A stretch of 64,000 nt of DNA from Malania oleifera (Eukaryota > Streptophyta > Magnoliopsida > Santalales > Ximeniaceae). This document shows, piece after piece, positions 1-13,000 of this stretch. The notes below the pieces were generated by a model. That model had not been told where the DNA came from, searched no databases, and saw nothing but the letters and a program-made list of their open reading frames with translations. The position numbers and the translations under genes were made by a program. The stretch is from contig NC_080428.1 of NCBI RefSeq assembly GCF_029873635.1, positions 63,731,957 through 63,795,956 of the forward strand, given 5' to 3'. Position 1 is the stretch's first letter; every line of letters begins with the position of its first letter.

Positions 1-758
1 ATATCTTTCATCACTGAGAGGGGGCTCTATTGCTACCGAGTAATGCCCTTCAGGTTAACGAACGTGGGAGTGACATATCAAAGGCTGGTGAACAGGATAT
101 TTAATGATCAGCTAGGAAGAACGATGGAGGCCTATGTAGACAACATGCTAGTGAAAAGCCTAAAAGCATGGGAGCATTGCAAGGATCTGAGGGAGACATT
201 CGAACTATTGCGCAGGTACCAAATGAAACTAAATCCCACAAAGTACTTCTTTGGCGTCTTTGCAAGGAAGTTTCTCGGTTTCATGGTGATGCACAGAGGG
301 ATAGAGGCCAACCCTGACAAAATAAGGGCGCTGCTGAAGATGGAGGCCCCACGAACGAAGAAGGAGATCCAAATTTTGACAGAAAGAATGACCTCTCTCA
401 GCAGATTTGTCTCTTGTTTGGGAGACAAGGGTTTGCCTTTCTTTCGGGCATTAAGAAAGAAAGGAGGTTTTGAATGGGGGGAGGAGCAAAGTAAAGCCTT
501 TGAACAGCTCAAGCAGTAGCTTGGCTCCCCTCGTTACTAACAAAGGCGAAGGCAGGAGAGGACCTATACCTATACATAGCTTTGAATCCACATGCAGCCA
601 GCTCGGTCTTAGTCCAAGAGGAGGGAAGGTAGCACAAACTCATTTATTACACCAGCAAGGTGTTGAGCAGAGTTGAGAAAAATTACAGTACAGCAGAAAA
701 AGCAACCTTCTCCATCATTTGTGTCATACAGAAGCTGAGACCCTACTTTCAGGCACAG
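1..758 (+). mobile_element. Ty3/Gypsy pol fragment (Tat-like lineage), broken
   Basis: Fossil of an LTR retrotransposon entering from the left edge. Positions 43-519 encode the second half of a Gypsy reverse transcriptase: the MPFRLTN block, a YVDNMLVKS block in the place of the YVDD box, and the thumb region. Downstream to about 758 are RNase H-like blocks (LYLYIALNPHAAS and a QKLRPYFQA end) in other frames. The wording resembles the Tat/Ogre/Retand group rather than the chromoviruses later in the window. No LTR, integrase or gag is visible here, so it is a piece. It is broken, with a few breaks in the visible part, and looks old. Confidence 0.8.
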
Positions 759-3440
759 TGAAGCGTGAGTGGGATAGAATGTTTTATTTAGAATAGATCT
801 TTATTAAATTATGTTTTTGATGTATTTAGAAATTTAGGGGTATTAATTGTGATATTGGAAATGATATTGTTATATTGGGTTAATTAGTACTTTGGTAATT
901 TGTATTTGAAATCTTCCATTGTATGAAAATATTATTGTAGGTGGTATTAGAGTAGTAGAATTTTTGGGTTGTCACAATCTATGAGGTAACACAAAAAGGA
1001 GCAAATTATAAAGTTAAAATATCTAAAATAAATATGTTTGTTTATGAATGTAAACTTACTAAAATGAAACCGATATAAGAGATATTAGAGATATGCTTAC
1101 TTAGACATACCAACTATATCAGTATCTACCAATAAATCTTATACTAATGACCAACTCGTGGGTACAAGGTAACACCTACTCAAGAGACTAAAGGTCATTA
1201 AATGAATTCCCTAGTTTTTTACTTGCATTAGTTGCTTATGAAATGAAAACCCAAGGTCCACGAAGAATGAAAAATGAGCTCTCAAGTCAATCAAGGAGAG
1301 TGAAGAGGAAGAAGTGACAATGATACTATGGTAATCACAAGAAAATTTAAGATATTTTCAAATGAAAATATTTTCAATCTTTTCAATATATTGCCTAAGA
1401 GAATGTCTTTGCGAGTATCTTACTTTCTCGTATTTTATTCAGGTCCCACCACTTCACTTCAATACTCTATTAATAAGGTGCCATAGTCTTTATGTGTGGG
1501 TTACGCACTTCCACTCTCCTCTTAAGCTTAACTTGAGCCTTTTATGACTTTTAAGAAGAATCTTTTGAAAAGGAGCTACAAAAAGGATTTTCATAAGAAG
1601 GGTTATGCCTTTTATAGTTTATATTTCTCTTTAGTTTATCACAAATGAAAATCAATCATGGAAAAGAATTTAATAATAATGATTTATTTTTAATGAAATG
1701 GTCTTCAACATAATGTTTTGGCAACTCTAACACTAACTAAATGAGTAGTTAGAAGAAAAATATAATATTCCAAGAGATAATTAGAACATTATTTAATAGA
1801 CATAATTTACCTAAATATTTTTTTAGTGAAAACCTTTAACACTTCTTACCATATATTAAATAGAACTCTAATAAGATTGGTGGCTAAGATGACCTTTTGC
1901 AAACTTTCATATTAAGGCAAACCTTACATAATTAAGCTACTCCATGGTTTTTGGATTCAAATATTGTCACATCTTAAATAGCAAAGATAATCTTAAAATT
2001 GAATGGAAGAATTTTTTTTCAAAAAAAATATTCATGAACTACTAAGGCATATAGAGTTAATAGCAATAGAATGTTAACAGTTGAAGACTCTATATATGTT
2101 TCCAATGGTTCAAACCCCTTACAAATAAAAAAAAAATATATTCACTCCATAATGTTTACCTTATAAAAATGACTCTTCCAAGTAACAAATAAAACCTTTT
2201 TATGAAATTATAATAAAGAATACAAAAAATAGCTATCTCTAAATTTCATAATAAGAATATTTACTCCGTATTATATATTAAAAGAAATAATAAGGAATAT
2301 AAAAGCACCATCTATTCTCTCTATTTTTAAATTTTTCACTATAATTCCATCTTATTTTTAATGAATAGCTATTTCGCAAACTAAACATAACTTTAAGTTA
2401 CGTTTTAGTTATGAAATAGTTATTCCTTAGAATAAAATGGAATACAATGAAAATTTTGGGAGTTAGTGAATATACTCCTTGGATATTTCTAATCATTTCT
2501 TGTAGTCACAAAAAAGAAATAGGCATTCACACAATAAAATTTGAGAATATTTATTTCTTATTTATTCTTTATTATAGATTTATAAAAAGCTTGTTTGCTT
2601 TATAATACTAATAATTTTTTTTTTATATATATCTATTTGTAACTACTTAACTTATTTTAAGTAATCTCTTCCTAGGTATAAGCATTTGGCAAACCAGATA
2701 GTTGGATCCTTGAATTTTCATATTGGCTTTAGTTCAAATCCTTGTTTAGGAATTTCATGAAAACTAAATTCAAAAATTAAGATTCAAATTGTCACAATTT
2801 AAATTTTGATAAACAAAGTGCAATAAATTATTCAATAAGCTCTCCAAAATTTGACTAAATTACACTCAATTTCCTAAGTTTTAAACCGTTGCACATAGTC
2901 TTTCAATTCTCGCATTCACTTCAGCTTAGATTCTTATTTAAAAATTTCAATAAGAATGTATTTTGAAACATAGGTTTCAAACTTTTAATTTAAATTCATG
3001 TACATTTAAACAAAATTCAACATAATTTTAACAAATCATTTTGTTAAGATGAATAGAAAAATTCAAAGCATTCAAGTTCCGGGATGGAAGTAAAAAATTA
3101 AAAGTTTAAAAGTTAAAGTGTCACAATTTAAACTTTATAAAGTGATGCACAAATGCAATTACATCAAATGTCAAGAAGTTAGTATACCCTTAATAAAAAT
3201 TTTAATTAATACTATCTCTAATAAAAATTTTAATTAATACTGGGATAAAAGATTCTATTTTAAGATTTGATAAAAAAGATATAAATTTCATTAATTTTAA
3301 AATTTATATAAATTTTCATTAAGATTTGACAAAAAGATACATTTCTTGCTTTTCATATTCTTTAAAGTTTTAAAAATTCAAAAAACCTTTTTTAAATGTC
3401 ACATAAAATTTGCATCTTTTGTTATCAAATCTTAAGATGA
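759..3440. other. AT-rich intergenic region
   Basis: No gene recognised in 2.7 kb of very AT-rich DNA. One small tandem duplication is visible: a unit of about 23 bases at 3191-3213 is repeated at 3219-3241 (28-base period). The segment around 780-950 loosely resembles the tails of plant LTRs, but no ends can be set. Confidence 0.5.
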
Positions 3441-3515
3441 GTTTATGGAATTTTTAAAATTTGAAAGAGGTTTCTCTCTCTCTTTCTCTGTCTGTCTCTC
3501 TCAATTATCGGCAAA

Positions 3516-5021
3516 ATGATCATCCGGGGACCGGCAGTCACCAGACGTCTGGCCGAACTGCTTTCCCTCCAGCAGTTCCGTTTCTCGACTACTGAATCAG
3601 CTCTTCCCCAACAGGCCAAACCTAGTTCAGCAGTCAACCCTTCTCACCTGCTCCGAGTCTGCACCGTCCTGTATCAGCAACAGGACTCGCCCCAGCCAAA
3701 GTTTATCGCCCGCCTCCGCAACTGCGACTTCGAACTCAGTCACGAGTTCTTTCTCCAAGTCTGTAACAAGTTCCCCTGTTCTTGGAGACCCGTCTACAGG
3801 TTCTTCGAATTCACGCAGACCCAACACCATTTCTCCCACACCTCCGTCACATTCAACAAGATGATCGATGTGATTGGGCAGTCCAGAAACACCGAGCTTT
3901 TCTGGGAAGTTCTTCAGGAGATGGCACGGCGTCGTCTTGTCAACGACAAGACTTTCAGGATTGCCCTAAAGACGTTGGCCTCGGCGAGGGAGATGAAGAA
4001 GTGTGTGGAATTTTTCCATTTGATGAATGCCCATGAGTACGGATACAGATCAGAGACTCTTAACAGAGTGGTCGAGACGTTATGCGAGTGTAAACTTGTT
4101 GTCGAAGCTAAATTCATTGTTCTGAAGTTGAAACCTTGGATTGAGCCATCTGGGAACTCTTACAAGTATCTGATTAAGGGGTTCTGCGAAGTGGGTGATT
4201 TGATTGAAGCTTCTGAGATGTGGAATTCGATGGTTGATGATGGGTTCGAGCCGGAAATCGATGCTGTTGAGAAAATGATGGAGACCTTTTTCAAGACTAA
4301 TCGGTTCGATGAGGCATTGAAGCTTTTCCAATCAATGAGAATGAAGAGGATTGACGATTTGGGTCTTTCGACGTACAGGCTTGTGATCAACTGGATGTGC
4401 AAGAGGGGTAAGCTTGCCCAAGCCTATATGGTGTTTGAGGAAATGCAGCAGAGAGGAATGCAGACGGATAACGCGACCTTAGCGTCGCTAATTTACGGCC
4501 TTTTGACGAAAGCCAGAGTTAGGGAGGCTTATAAGATTGTGGAAGGGATTGAGAAACCAGACGTGAGCGTGTACCATGGATTGATCAAGGGGCTTTTGAG
4601 GTTGGGAAGGATAAGCGAAGCAACCCAAGTGTTCAGAGAGATGATAAAGAGGGGGTGTGAACCTACAATGCATACGTATATAATGTTGTTGCAGGGACAT
4701 TTGGGGAAGAGGGGGAGGAAGGGACACGACCCGCTGGTGAATTTTGACACCATATTCGTTGGAGGTTTGGTTAAGGCTGGGAAATCATTACAGGCCACAA
4801 AGTACGTGGAGAGGACGATGAACAGGGGACTCGAAGTGCCTAGGTTTGATTACAACAAATTCTTGCAATATTATTCGAGTGAGGAGGGTGTGATAATGTT
4901 TGAAGAGGTAGGGAAGAAATTGAGGGAGGTGGGTTTGTTTGATTTGGCCGATATATTTATGAGATATGGGGAAAAAATGGCGACGAGAGAGAGGAGGAGA
5001 AACAGAGCAGTTGAGGCATGA
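3516..5021 (+). CDS. P-class pentatricopeptide repeat (PPR) protein, probably mitochondrial
   Basis: Intronless 501-residue host gene. PPR proteins bind organellar RNA one base per repeat and guide its stability, splicing or cleavage. The N-terminus (residues 1-25) is rich in Arg, Ser and Leu with an FRFSTT segment typical of a mitochondrial presequence; this is an inference. From about residue 110 to 400 there are roughly eight repeats of about 35 residues, for example VTFNKMIDVIGQSRNTELFW, SYKYLIKGFCEVGDLIEASE, TYRLVINWMCKRGKLAQAYM and VYHGLIKGLLRLGRISEATQ. No E, DYW or SMR tail is seen, so it is P-class. A CT-rich leader lies at 3473-3508 just upstream, and the first ATG in frame is used. 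Length and layout fit the group that includes Arabidopsis At1g26500, but orthology is not proven. RNA target unknown. No breaks seen. Confidence 0.9.
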   Translation: MIIRGPAVTRRLAELLSLQQFRFSTTESALPQQAKPSSAVNPSHLLRVCTVLYQQQDSPQPKFIARLRNCDFELSHEFFLQVCNKFPCSWRPVYRFFEFTQTQHHFSHTSVTFNKMIDVIGQSRNTELFWEVLQEMARRRLVNDKTFRIALKTLASAREMKKCVEFFHLMNAHEYGYRSETLNRVVETLCECKLVVEAKFIVLKLKPWIEPSGNSYKYLIKGFCEVGDLIEASEMWNSMVDDGFEPEIDAVEKMMETFFKTNRFDEALKLFQSMRMKRIDDLGLSTYRLVINWMCKRGKLAQAYMVFEEMQQRGMQTDNATLASLIYGLLTKARVREAYKIVEGIEKPDVSVYHGLIKGLLRLGRISEATQVFREMIKRGCEPTMHTYIMLLQGHLGKRGRKGHDPLVNFDTIFVGGLVKAGKSLQATKYVERTMNRGLEVPRFDYNKFLQYYSSEEGVIMFEEVGKKLREVGLFDLADIFMRYGEKMATRERRRNRAVEA

Positions 5022-5072
5022 GAATAGCTTGTACAGGCACAATCCAAACTCATAGAGCTAATTTGAACAGTT

Positions 5073-5580
5073 TGTCACGGCATTAGACCTTTATCTAAGC
5101 CAACCATGCCGGCACTTAGCAATATTCACACTGACCGTGATGCTAAGTTAATCTAACCTACTAAATAGACACCAAAGTTCACAAAAGAAAGCTAGAGAGT
5201 TTGAAAAATTGAAGACTTTTGTATTGCTTGGAGAATGTTTTACGATACTTTGTTGTTTTGAGGGTTTGTGTGTTGGTTTGGCCAAATGATGTCTCCCCCT
5301 ATTTATACACTTTCACCTCCACAATGGACGGTGGTGATCAATTTGAATCAAGGGCCTAGATCCATCTTCTAGAGTATTCATCTAGATATTTACAATGAAG
5401 GTTATAGCATATGTACATTCCAATACAACGTAAAAATATCTAATAGGTTCTACTATACTTTAGGGCTCTCTAGAGAGTTCTCCACGGTTCTTGATCACTC
5501 TAGGATACTCTGGAGAGTTTTTCATAAATCCGGAGTGTTCTAGATTCTTCTTTAAGCCTCTTAAAATTTTATGTTCTTGT
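5073..5580 (-). mobile_element. possible solo LTR (Copia-like), ends not resolved
   Basis: Read on the minus strand, 5315-5295 gives a TATA box with a purine stretch (TATAAATAGGGGGAGA) followed by an AT-rich leader ending in GCCGTGACA at 5073. This is how a plant LTR runs from U3 through R to its CA end. No matching second copy, primer-binding site or clean target duplication was found, so this is only a candidate. It is noncoding. Confidence 0.3.
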
Positions 5581-7083
5581 GCGTGGTACTGAAGTCATAG
5601 TAATGAACACAGGCGGAGACCCACTCGGCCCTGTGCTTTACCTGCTTCAACATAACTGTTTTTCCTGGCCATGGGGCCCAACTCATTTTATGGCAGCTAT
5701 ATATGTTCCGAAGGTAATGCTGAACTCGCAAAAAAGATCAAAGCAAATCAATCTGCAAAACAAACAAGAGCTCTGCTGCTACGGTCTGTTAGTTGAACGA
5801 TTATCAAACTGAGTCACTTCAATCTGGTTTTTCATTTTTGTGGGGGAGGAAGACGCACATAGGCATAGCTGAAGGGGAAGAGAGGCAACACGATACAATA
5901 CAATATTAACTCTTACATTTCGTGGCTACTGACTTTCTTCTCTCAGTAGCAGTAACTGTTCAATACAAAAACATGACTTCCAATATCAAAATCAATAAAC
6001 AAATAAAACCCAAGAAAAGGAATGAAGAAGAAAAAATGGGTGAAAGAATTGCTACAGAAAGGGAAAAACCTTGACAAAAATTAGAAAGAAAAAATGAATT
6101 GCAGCTGCTTCTGTGGCACTCTTCTAATCTACAGCTTCAACTTGCCCCAGGTTCAATTGTGAACATCTTCAAATCCATACATTCTCTGGGGGTGCAATTA
6201 ATGACGATTCTTGCTCTGCCAATTAAAAGAAGCACATCATCATCAGATTGTAAACACAAACTATTGAGCTATTTCGTCTGATAGTATAGATATATCAGCT
6301 ATCATCTCAGAATCTCCGTTTCAATAAATACTCAATTAGTTAATTTGCCAAAAAGATTATCCATTAGCAATTCTGGTCTCATGAGATGGGTTCACCATCT
6401 AAATTGGTGTATTCCTGCAAAAAAGCTGCAAACTAGCATTCTATGGCATAAAACTCCTACATCACAACACAATGGTCTCTTATAAGTTAATCCAAGCAGT
6501 CATTCAAAAAGTTTTCTTTTCATCAGAGGAAGGTCTCTTCCCAACTCAGTTGGCCATCCATTAACGTAACAGGACCTCCAGTCCAGTCACAGGTTAAACG
6601 AGAGGATCTAATCCTGTGTGTTCCAAATTAAGTACTTTAACAATTAAGTATAGCTCATTATTGCATGAAACATAAAATTTTCACAAAGAGCTTATTCTAA
6701 TGGGGCTCATGTCTTGGCCCAGATCAAAACTCCATTACAAAAAGGTATACATGGTTACAAAAAGCTTATACATTTGCTAAATCTCTTTTGGTTTTTTCCA
6801 CAGTAATTAGACATCCATAGATGCACTAGATTTTCTCTGGTAAAGCAACCAAATCGGCTCTAACAATGAAACTCCCCTCCAATGAAAATTAGCATCTAAA
6901 CCCACTTAAATTCCACTTCTGCAGAGCAACTTGAGCAGAAAAATTATAATTGCACCAAGTGTAATCCATTATTGTTCAAATTTATGCTCATCAATTAGAT
7001 ATTCCCCACTTTCCAAGATACAGAAAAATACCTGATGTCAAATCCTGGGTGCTTCAGTAAAGATGAGACTGATGCTAAACAAA
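5581..7083 (-). other. downstream region and possible 3' UTR of the methyltransferase gene
   Basis: No protein gene is recognised. Just after the methyltransferase stop codon (minus strand) the sequence reaches CATCAG|GTATTT at 7032/7031, a good donor. At 6220-6215 a pyrimidine stretch ends in TTGGCAG, a good acceptor, followed by non-AT-rich sequence down to about 5900. A 3'-UTR intron of about 0.8 kb is therefore plausible. This is inference from motifs only. Confidence 0.3.
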
Positions 7084-10000
7084 TCATTTTTTCAAAAATG
7101 GCTTTTGGCAAACAAGTAGCCGCTGGTCACTGCCATTCTGGAGGTCAATGACCCTTGCTTCCCAACGAACCTGTGTTGCAAGCATGCGTGCCTCCTCTAT
7201 AGCTCCTACTTTATCAGAAAAAACAACCCATCCCTGACAAACAATCACAATCTCATATGTTAGAATTTTTAAATACCCAAAAAATAAACAATATGGTGAA
7301 GCACACATACGTTAGCATCAAAGTGCATCAAATTCCCAAAATAATACAAACGTTAAAAGTTATTTCTCAAGTAAATAACTACAGAAATAGGAAAGCAGCA
7401 TCAGGAATGCGAAAAGAGATAAAATGGGAGATAAATGACCTATCAATTTTTAAAAAACGCTAAAGAAAAAAAAAAGGAAATAGAGAAAATTTTAGAAAAC
7501 GATTTTTTCTTTTCAAAGATATTTTAACATTAAAGTTATTCCTTAAGTAAATAGAAGGAAAAAAACTAGCTAATGAATCATCAATTTGATAGAACAAGTG
7601 AGTTTTCCAGCTTTACCAATTACAATAGAATGAGAAAAAGTAGAATTACCTCAGGCCTTAGAATTCGATCCATCTCCAAGAATAAGTCCATTAAATTGCA
7701 CCTTTCCAAGGCAACATGTGAGAATAGCCCATTGGCATGAAGCATGTCATATGTTCGAGGGTACGTGGGGAAGGATTCACACCTGGAGCACAGAGATTAT
7801 ATCATTCTATACTTCCGCCGCTGAAAGAGTACAATAAACTTCTATGGAAACAGAGATTGAAGGACAATTCCAAAAAAATGCAAGACAAGAATTTCCCAGA
7901 TGCAACACAATATGAACACAACCTTTAACTTTCACTCTGAATGAAACTTCACTACATATGCAGGCATGTAAGGTAGCACAAATGAATCAGAATTGGATTC
8001 ATTCCCATTGTAGGGGAACTGGAAGAGTTCCAACTGATACATTTGGATAGTGCAAGGAATCAAAATCACAATCAGGGATTTGTAATTACTTGTCAGAAAC
8101 TCCCAAAAACATCTCAAGCTCTAAAGGATGTCAAAATCTACTGTGTATAACAAGGTCAAATTAGAAATGCATAGACGCATGTAGGGATTCCAATTATATA
8201 ATAGAATATTTCAAATAATATGGCATATAACAGAATAATACTATAATTTTTTCAACATTCATTAATTGTTTGTCCTATCCAAAAAAGAAAAAACTATACA
8301 TTTTATCAATTCAAAATTTTCTAAAATTCCTAAGCACGTGGTATCAAGAGCTATCCAATTATTTAAGATATTCAATGAGTTACTTTACAATTTAAAATAC
8401 TTGACTTGCTATTTTTTCCTCTAAATAAAGTATTATGCTAGCATCTGATTACTATCCCCTACCACAGATTCCCCATATTGGGGAATAAGATTACAGTAAT
8501 TTGATGAGGCCCAATCCCAATTAGAATACCCAAATGCATACTGAATGCCGGAAACCAATGAATTAGAATGGGATTTTGATTAATGGATTCCAGTTGCCCC
8601 CAAACAAGCACATCCTAAAATTAATTTACCGAAGTAAGGATTATACAACCATATTAATTCATCTGGAGCAGAACTATAAAACTAATGATCATCTGGAAGA
8701 GAATCCTTTCATTAATGTAAGGGATCAAATGCCTCTATTTGACCCGAGACAGAGAGATATCCATCAACACACTCAAATGGACAAAATATAGACTATCACT
8801 TGACAAATCCTGTCATTCATCATCTTGATGTTCAAATTTTACATTTTTTTTTTTTTAAATTCCCTGAATCTTTACTAGGAAATAAAAAATATGAAAGAAA
8901 CAAAAATTAAAACCAGAATATTCTCCTATGGTGCTCATAAATTCTCCAGATATCATTATGGTCCTGGAAAGAATAATCATTGATCATTTTTGGAGAAGAG
9001 CTCTTAATCCACACAATTTCAACCACTCCCCAAAAGGAAAAAAAATACCCCCTCTTGAGAAATTTTAGAGGGAAATCACATTTTTTGACATTGGAAACAG
9101 GCTGCCAATTAACCTTCTAGATCAAATACGACCTGAATTTTTATTTTTATTTTTATTTTTTATTTTTTTGTGAGTGATTATCTATTTAAAAAGTTTCATT
9201 CTATGTTAATGAACAGAAACTAGCATCTTACCAATCATGCAAAACACCAGCAAAACCTTGAGCAAGTATGAGAGGAAGTGTATCTGGAGCCCTAACTGGC
9301 ACAACATTCATCACCCATACTGATTTTTTCTCTTCCAGAAATGCGGCATTTAAACCCCCATAATGAGCACTCATATCCATCACATTACGTATCATATTAA
9401 ATGGAGGTAATGGGTCTTCATCGCCAGGTCTCTTTGGATGGTCAGAAAAAATTAATGGTGTAAGCAAAGACCAGTAGTTTCTTAGAGCTGATTTCCAAAC
9501 CTGTAAATCTTCATAGAAATCTTCAGGATGAACTCCTGCAAATATAAAGGCACATTAATATACAGGCATGGCATCACAATGTGACAAAAGTACATGGGAA
9601 TGTTCAACAAATATATATCACACAGATTCAAAAGGAAAACTGTAGAAGTTCCACAAACAGTCTGTATGCAAGTCAAGCAAGCTTAGTTGGAACAATACTT
9701 TCCATGAATTTCAAGTTCAGCAGAGCTCAATTGGGAACCAGAGGATCTATTTTGAATGGGAATCCAACGTTTACTAGTGGTACCACTTATGCATGATACA
9801 AGGGGCTTATAATATGATTGAGCATCTTGCCCATCATCACAAATTGGTACAGCATCCTGCCTGCTACAATAAAAAGCAAAAGGAGGAGCATTAATAGAAT
9901 TTTCGTAATTAATTTAAGAAAATAAGATCTTATGATATGTGCAATAAAATCAGAACCACTAACCCCACCCCCTCTCCCCCCACCCCCCAAAAAAAAAAAA

Positions 10001-13000
10001 AACTGACAAAGAATAGACAGGAAAGAAGGGTTCCTATTCTCACCGGGATGCATAGCAATGAGAGTCTGCAGTTTTCTGCCAGACGAGAGTCTCATCTTGC
10101 TGAGCTAGAAGACTCCAACATATTTTCTTGGTGAAATCTTCAATTGGTGTTAACATGCTTCCCTTCTTCATGTTCAGAGAACTTCCAGTGGGTGATGTTA
10201 GAACAAAGTAACCTCCAGGCTTCAAAACCCGGTCTGCTTCTAAAATGAACATGCCATCTGAATTACAAAGTCATTGTTAGGCTGGAAATTTATGTGAATC
10301 CACAATAGTGAAATATCATCAGTTCATTACCCTTTAGTTTCCAAAATACATGCACATATCTCAACATAAACAAAAAATGAAATTCATTCAGTGGAACCTG
10401 ACAAATCCTCCCAGTCATAGTTGAGAATCCTACGATTTACAATTAGTATCATATAATTTGCATTAATTCCACACCAAATCAATTCAATTCTCTAGAGAAT
10501 CAAAAAACAACTGAATCATTGCCGAATATATCAATTCACCTTGTGAATTTATTGAAATGATCCAAATCTATCGATTCACAAGATTTTGGAACTATCATAT
10601 CCTGACAACATTCCTTTTTTCCATTATTTCTTTTGTATTTACACAATTACCTTCCATTCCTTATATAAGTCAGTTTTATGCATAAAAAAGGAGGAATAGA
10701 ACTTTAGTTCTTATGCTGGCTTCACAAAACCATTCTTCACTCTAGGAGTATAGTGTTCTGCCACTGCGAAGAAGGGATAGAACACTCACCGGCTAAGGTG
10801 GTACTCTGTTTCATTGTGTTGTTAAGATTCAAAAGTTAGTTTTCAATAGTTTGTTCAATTATAGCCATTTTTTTAGGTTTTTTATTTTTTATTTTTTATC
10901 CAAGTTCTTTTTAAAAAAAAAATTTGTCAATAAACACCAAAAGTTTTTTTTTTTTTTTTTCTTGATTCCTTCCCTTAGACAGCATTAAGTTCATTATCTT
11001 ATTAATCTTTTCTAACTCATTCTCTTACTTCTCATTTGTTCAGAGAAAGCATAGACAAAAATATGATAAATTTTATACTCTAAATTTGAATGTACAGCAA
11101 CAACAACAACAAAATCAAGCCTTAAGTCCCACTAGGTGGGGTCAGCTACATGAATTCTTTTCCACCAATTGATGCGATCATGGACAATTTCTTTCAACAA
11201 ATTCAGGGTTATTAAATTCTTACTCATTATCTCCTTCCAAATTATTTTAGATCTAACCCTCCCCTTTTACTACTCCTCACTATAACTAATTCACTCGTTC
11301 TCACTGGCACACTATATGGCCTACATCGCAAGCGCCCAAACCATCTGAGCTGTCCCTGTCTCATCTTATCTTCTATAAAAGCTGCTCCTAACTTACCGCA
11401 AATATGTTTATTACGTAATTAATCTTTCAATGTTATACTACTCATCCATCTAAGCATTCTCATCTTGGCAACTTTTACTTTTTGATATGATGTTTCTTAG
11501 CTAACCACATTCTTATCTATATAGCATAGCTAGTCTTATAGTCATTCTATAAAACTTCCCTTTTAATTTTAAGGATATTCTATGATCAAAAAGCACACTC
11601 GAAGTATTTCTCAATTTTACACAACCTGCTTTAATTCTATAAATTACATCCTCTTCAATTTCTCCTTCAAGTTGCATAACATATCCAAGGTATTGAAATT
11701 TACTAATGTTATTTATTTCTTCATTATCAAGTTTAATTTTGTCTCCAATATTCCTCCTACTATTACTGAAATTAGATTTCATATATTCTATCTTATTTCT
11801 ACTCATTCTAAAACCTCTAGATTTTAAAGTTTTTCTCAATAATTCTAACTTAAACTCTACTCCACACCTAGTTTCATCAATCAAGACAATATCACGGAAC
11901 CTCATTTTGGATACTCCTAGTTAGTTGATCCATCACTAAAGCTAAAAGATAAGGTCTCAAAGCAAATCCTTGACATTCACCTATTGTGATTGGAAATTCT
12001 CTAGTGTCTCCACTTATAGTTCTTACACTAATCATTAGTCCATCATACATATCCTTAATGGCATCAATTACCTACTATATACACCCTTTTTTTCCCAAAA
12101 CGTACTATAGAATTTCCCTAGGAACCTTATCATACGCTTTCTCTAAATCAACAAATATCATATGCAAATCCCTCTTCTTTTCCCTAAACTATTCCATTAA
12201 TCTTATTAAAAGATATATAGCTTATGTAGTAGATCTCCCAAGCATAAAACCAAATTGATATTCTGAAACCTTCATTTCTAGCCTTAATCTTTGTTGAACT
12301 ACCATTTTCCACAGTTTAATTTAATTCAACAATAATTATTACAATTTTGAATATCTCCTTTATCTTTGTATATAGACATTGTTTTTTTTCTATTCATCTG
12401 GCATTTTCTTAGCTTTCATAATTTTCTTAATACAAATTTGAATGTATTTTATCATTTTGCTTGTTGTTTGTATAACAATATATGCATGTCATTTAAAATT
12501 GATTTGGAAATTTTTACCAAATCTCACGATTTGATTCAATTCTTGATTCACAAAATTAGAATTTCAATTCACAATTCAAACCTCGATTTGACAACTGTGC
12601 CAGTGTACTTGGTAAGATGTATCTACACACCAGTGTTTTAAAAGGCGAAGGCAAAGCGTTTTACCCTCCGTGAGGCAAGGAGTAAGCCTTAAGGCATTGA
12701 GGCGAAAGAATTTTGGGATTATATTTTTTAAAATAATTGTTGAGAATTTCACTTGTGAGTTTGTCCCACATTATAAAATTTGAGTGGATGATGGGTGCTT
12801 ATATACATGGTTGAACTCATGACCCAATAGGCTTAAGATTTTGGGTCAAGTTGGTGTTCACCCATGTGTATTAAGCTCACCCATAGGCACCTCCGCTGCT
12901 AACAAGTAGTATCAGAGCCGACAGTTCATAACTCTGTGTGAGCGACATCGTAAAAAAAAAAATTGAGACATGAAGTTAATTCTCCTGACGTGCTAACAGT

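Noticed and set aside
9787-10095. 102-codon minus-strand frame spanning exons 4 and 5 of the methyltransferase
   Set aside because: It reads through intron 4 in a different frame from the conserved [10 protein letters not shown] segment. The correct acceptor is the first of two adjacent CAG sites, putting the exon start at 9860.
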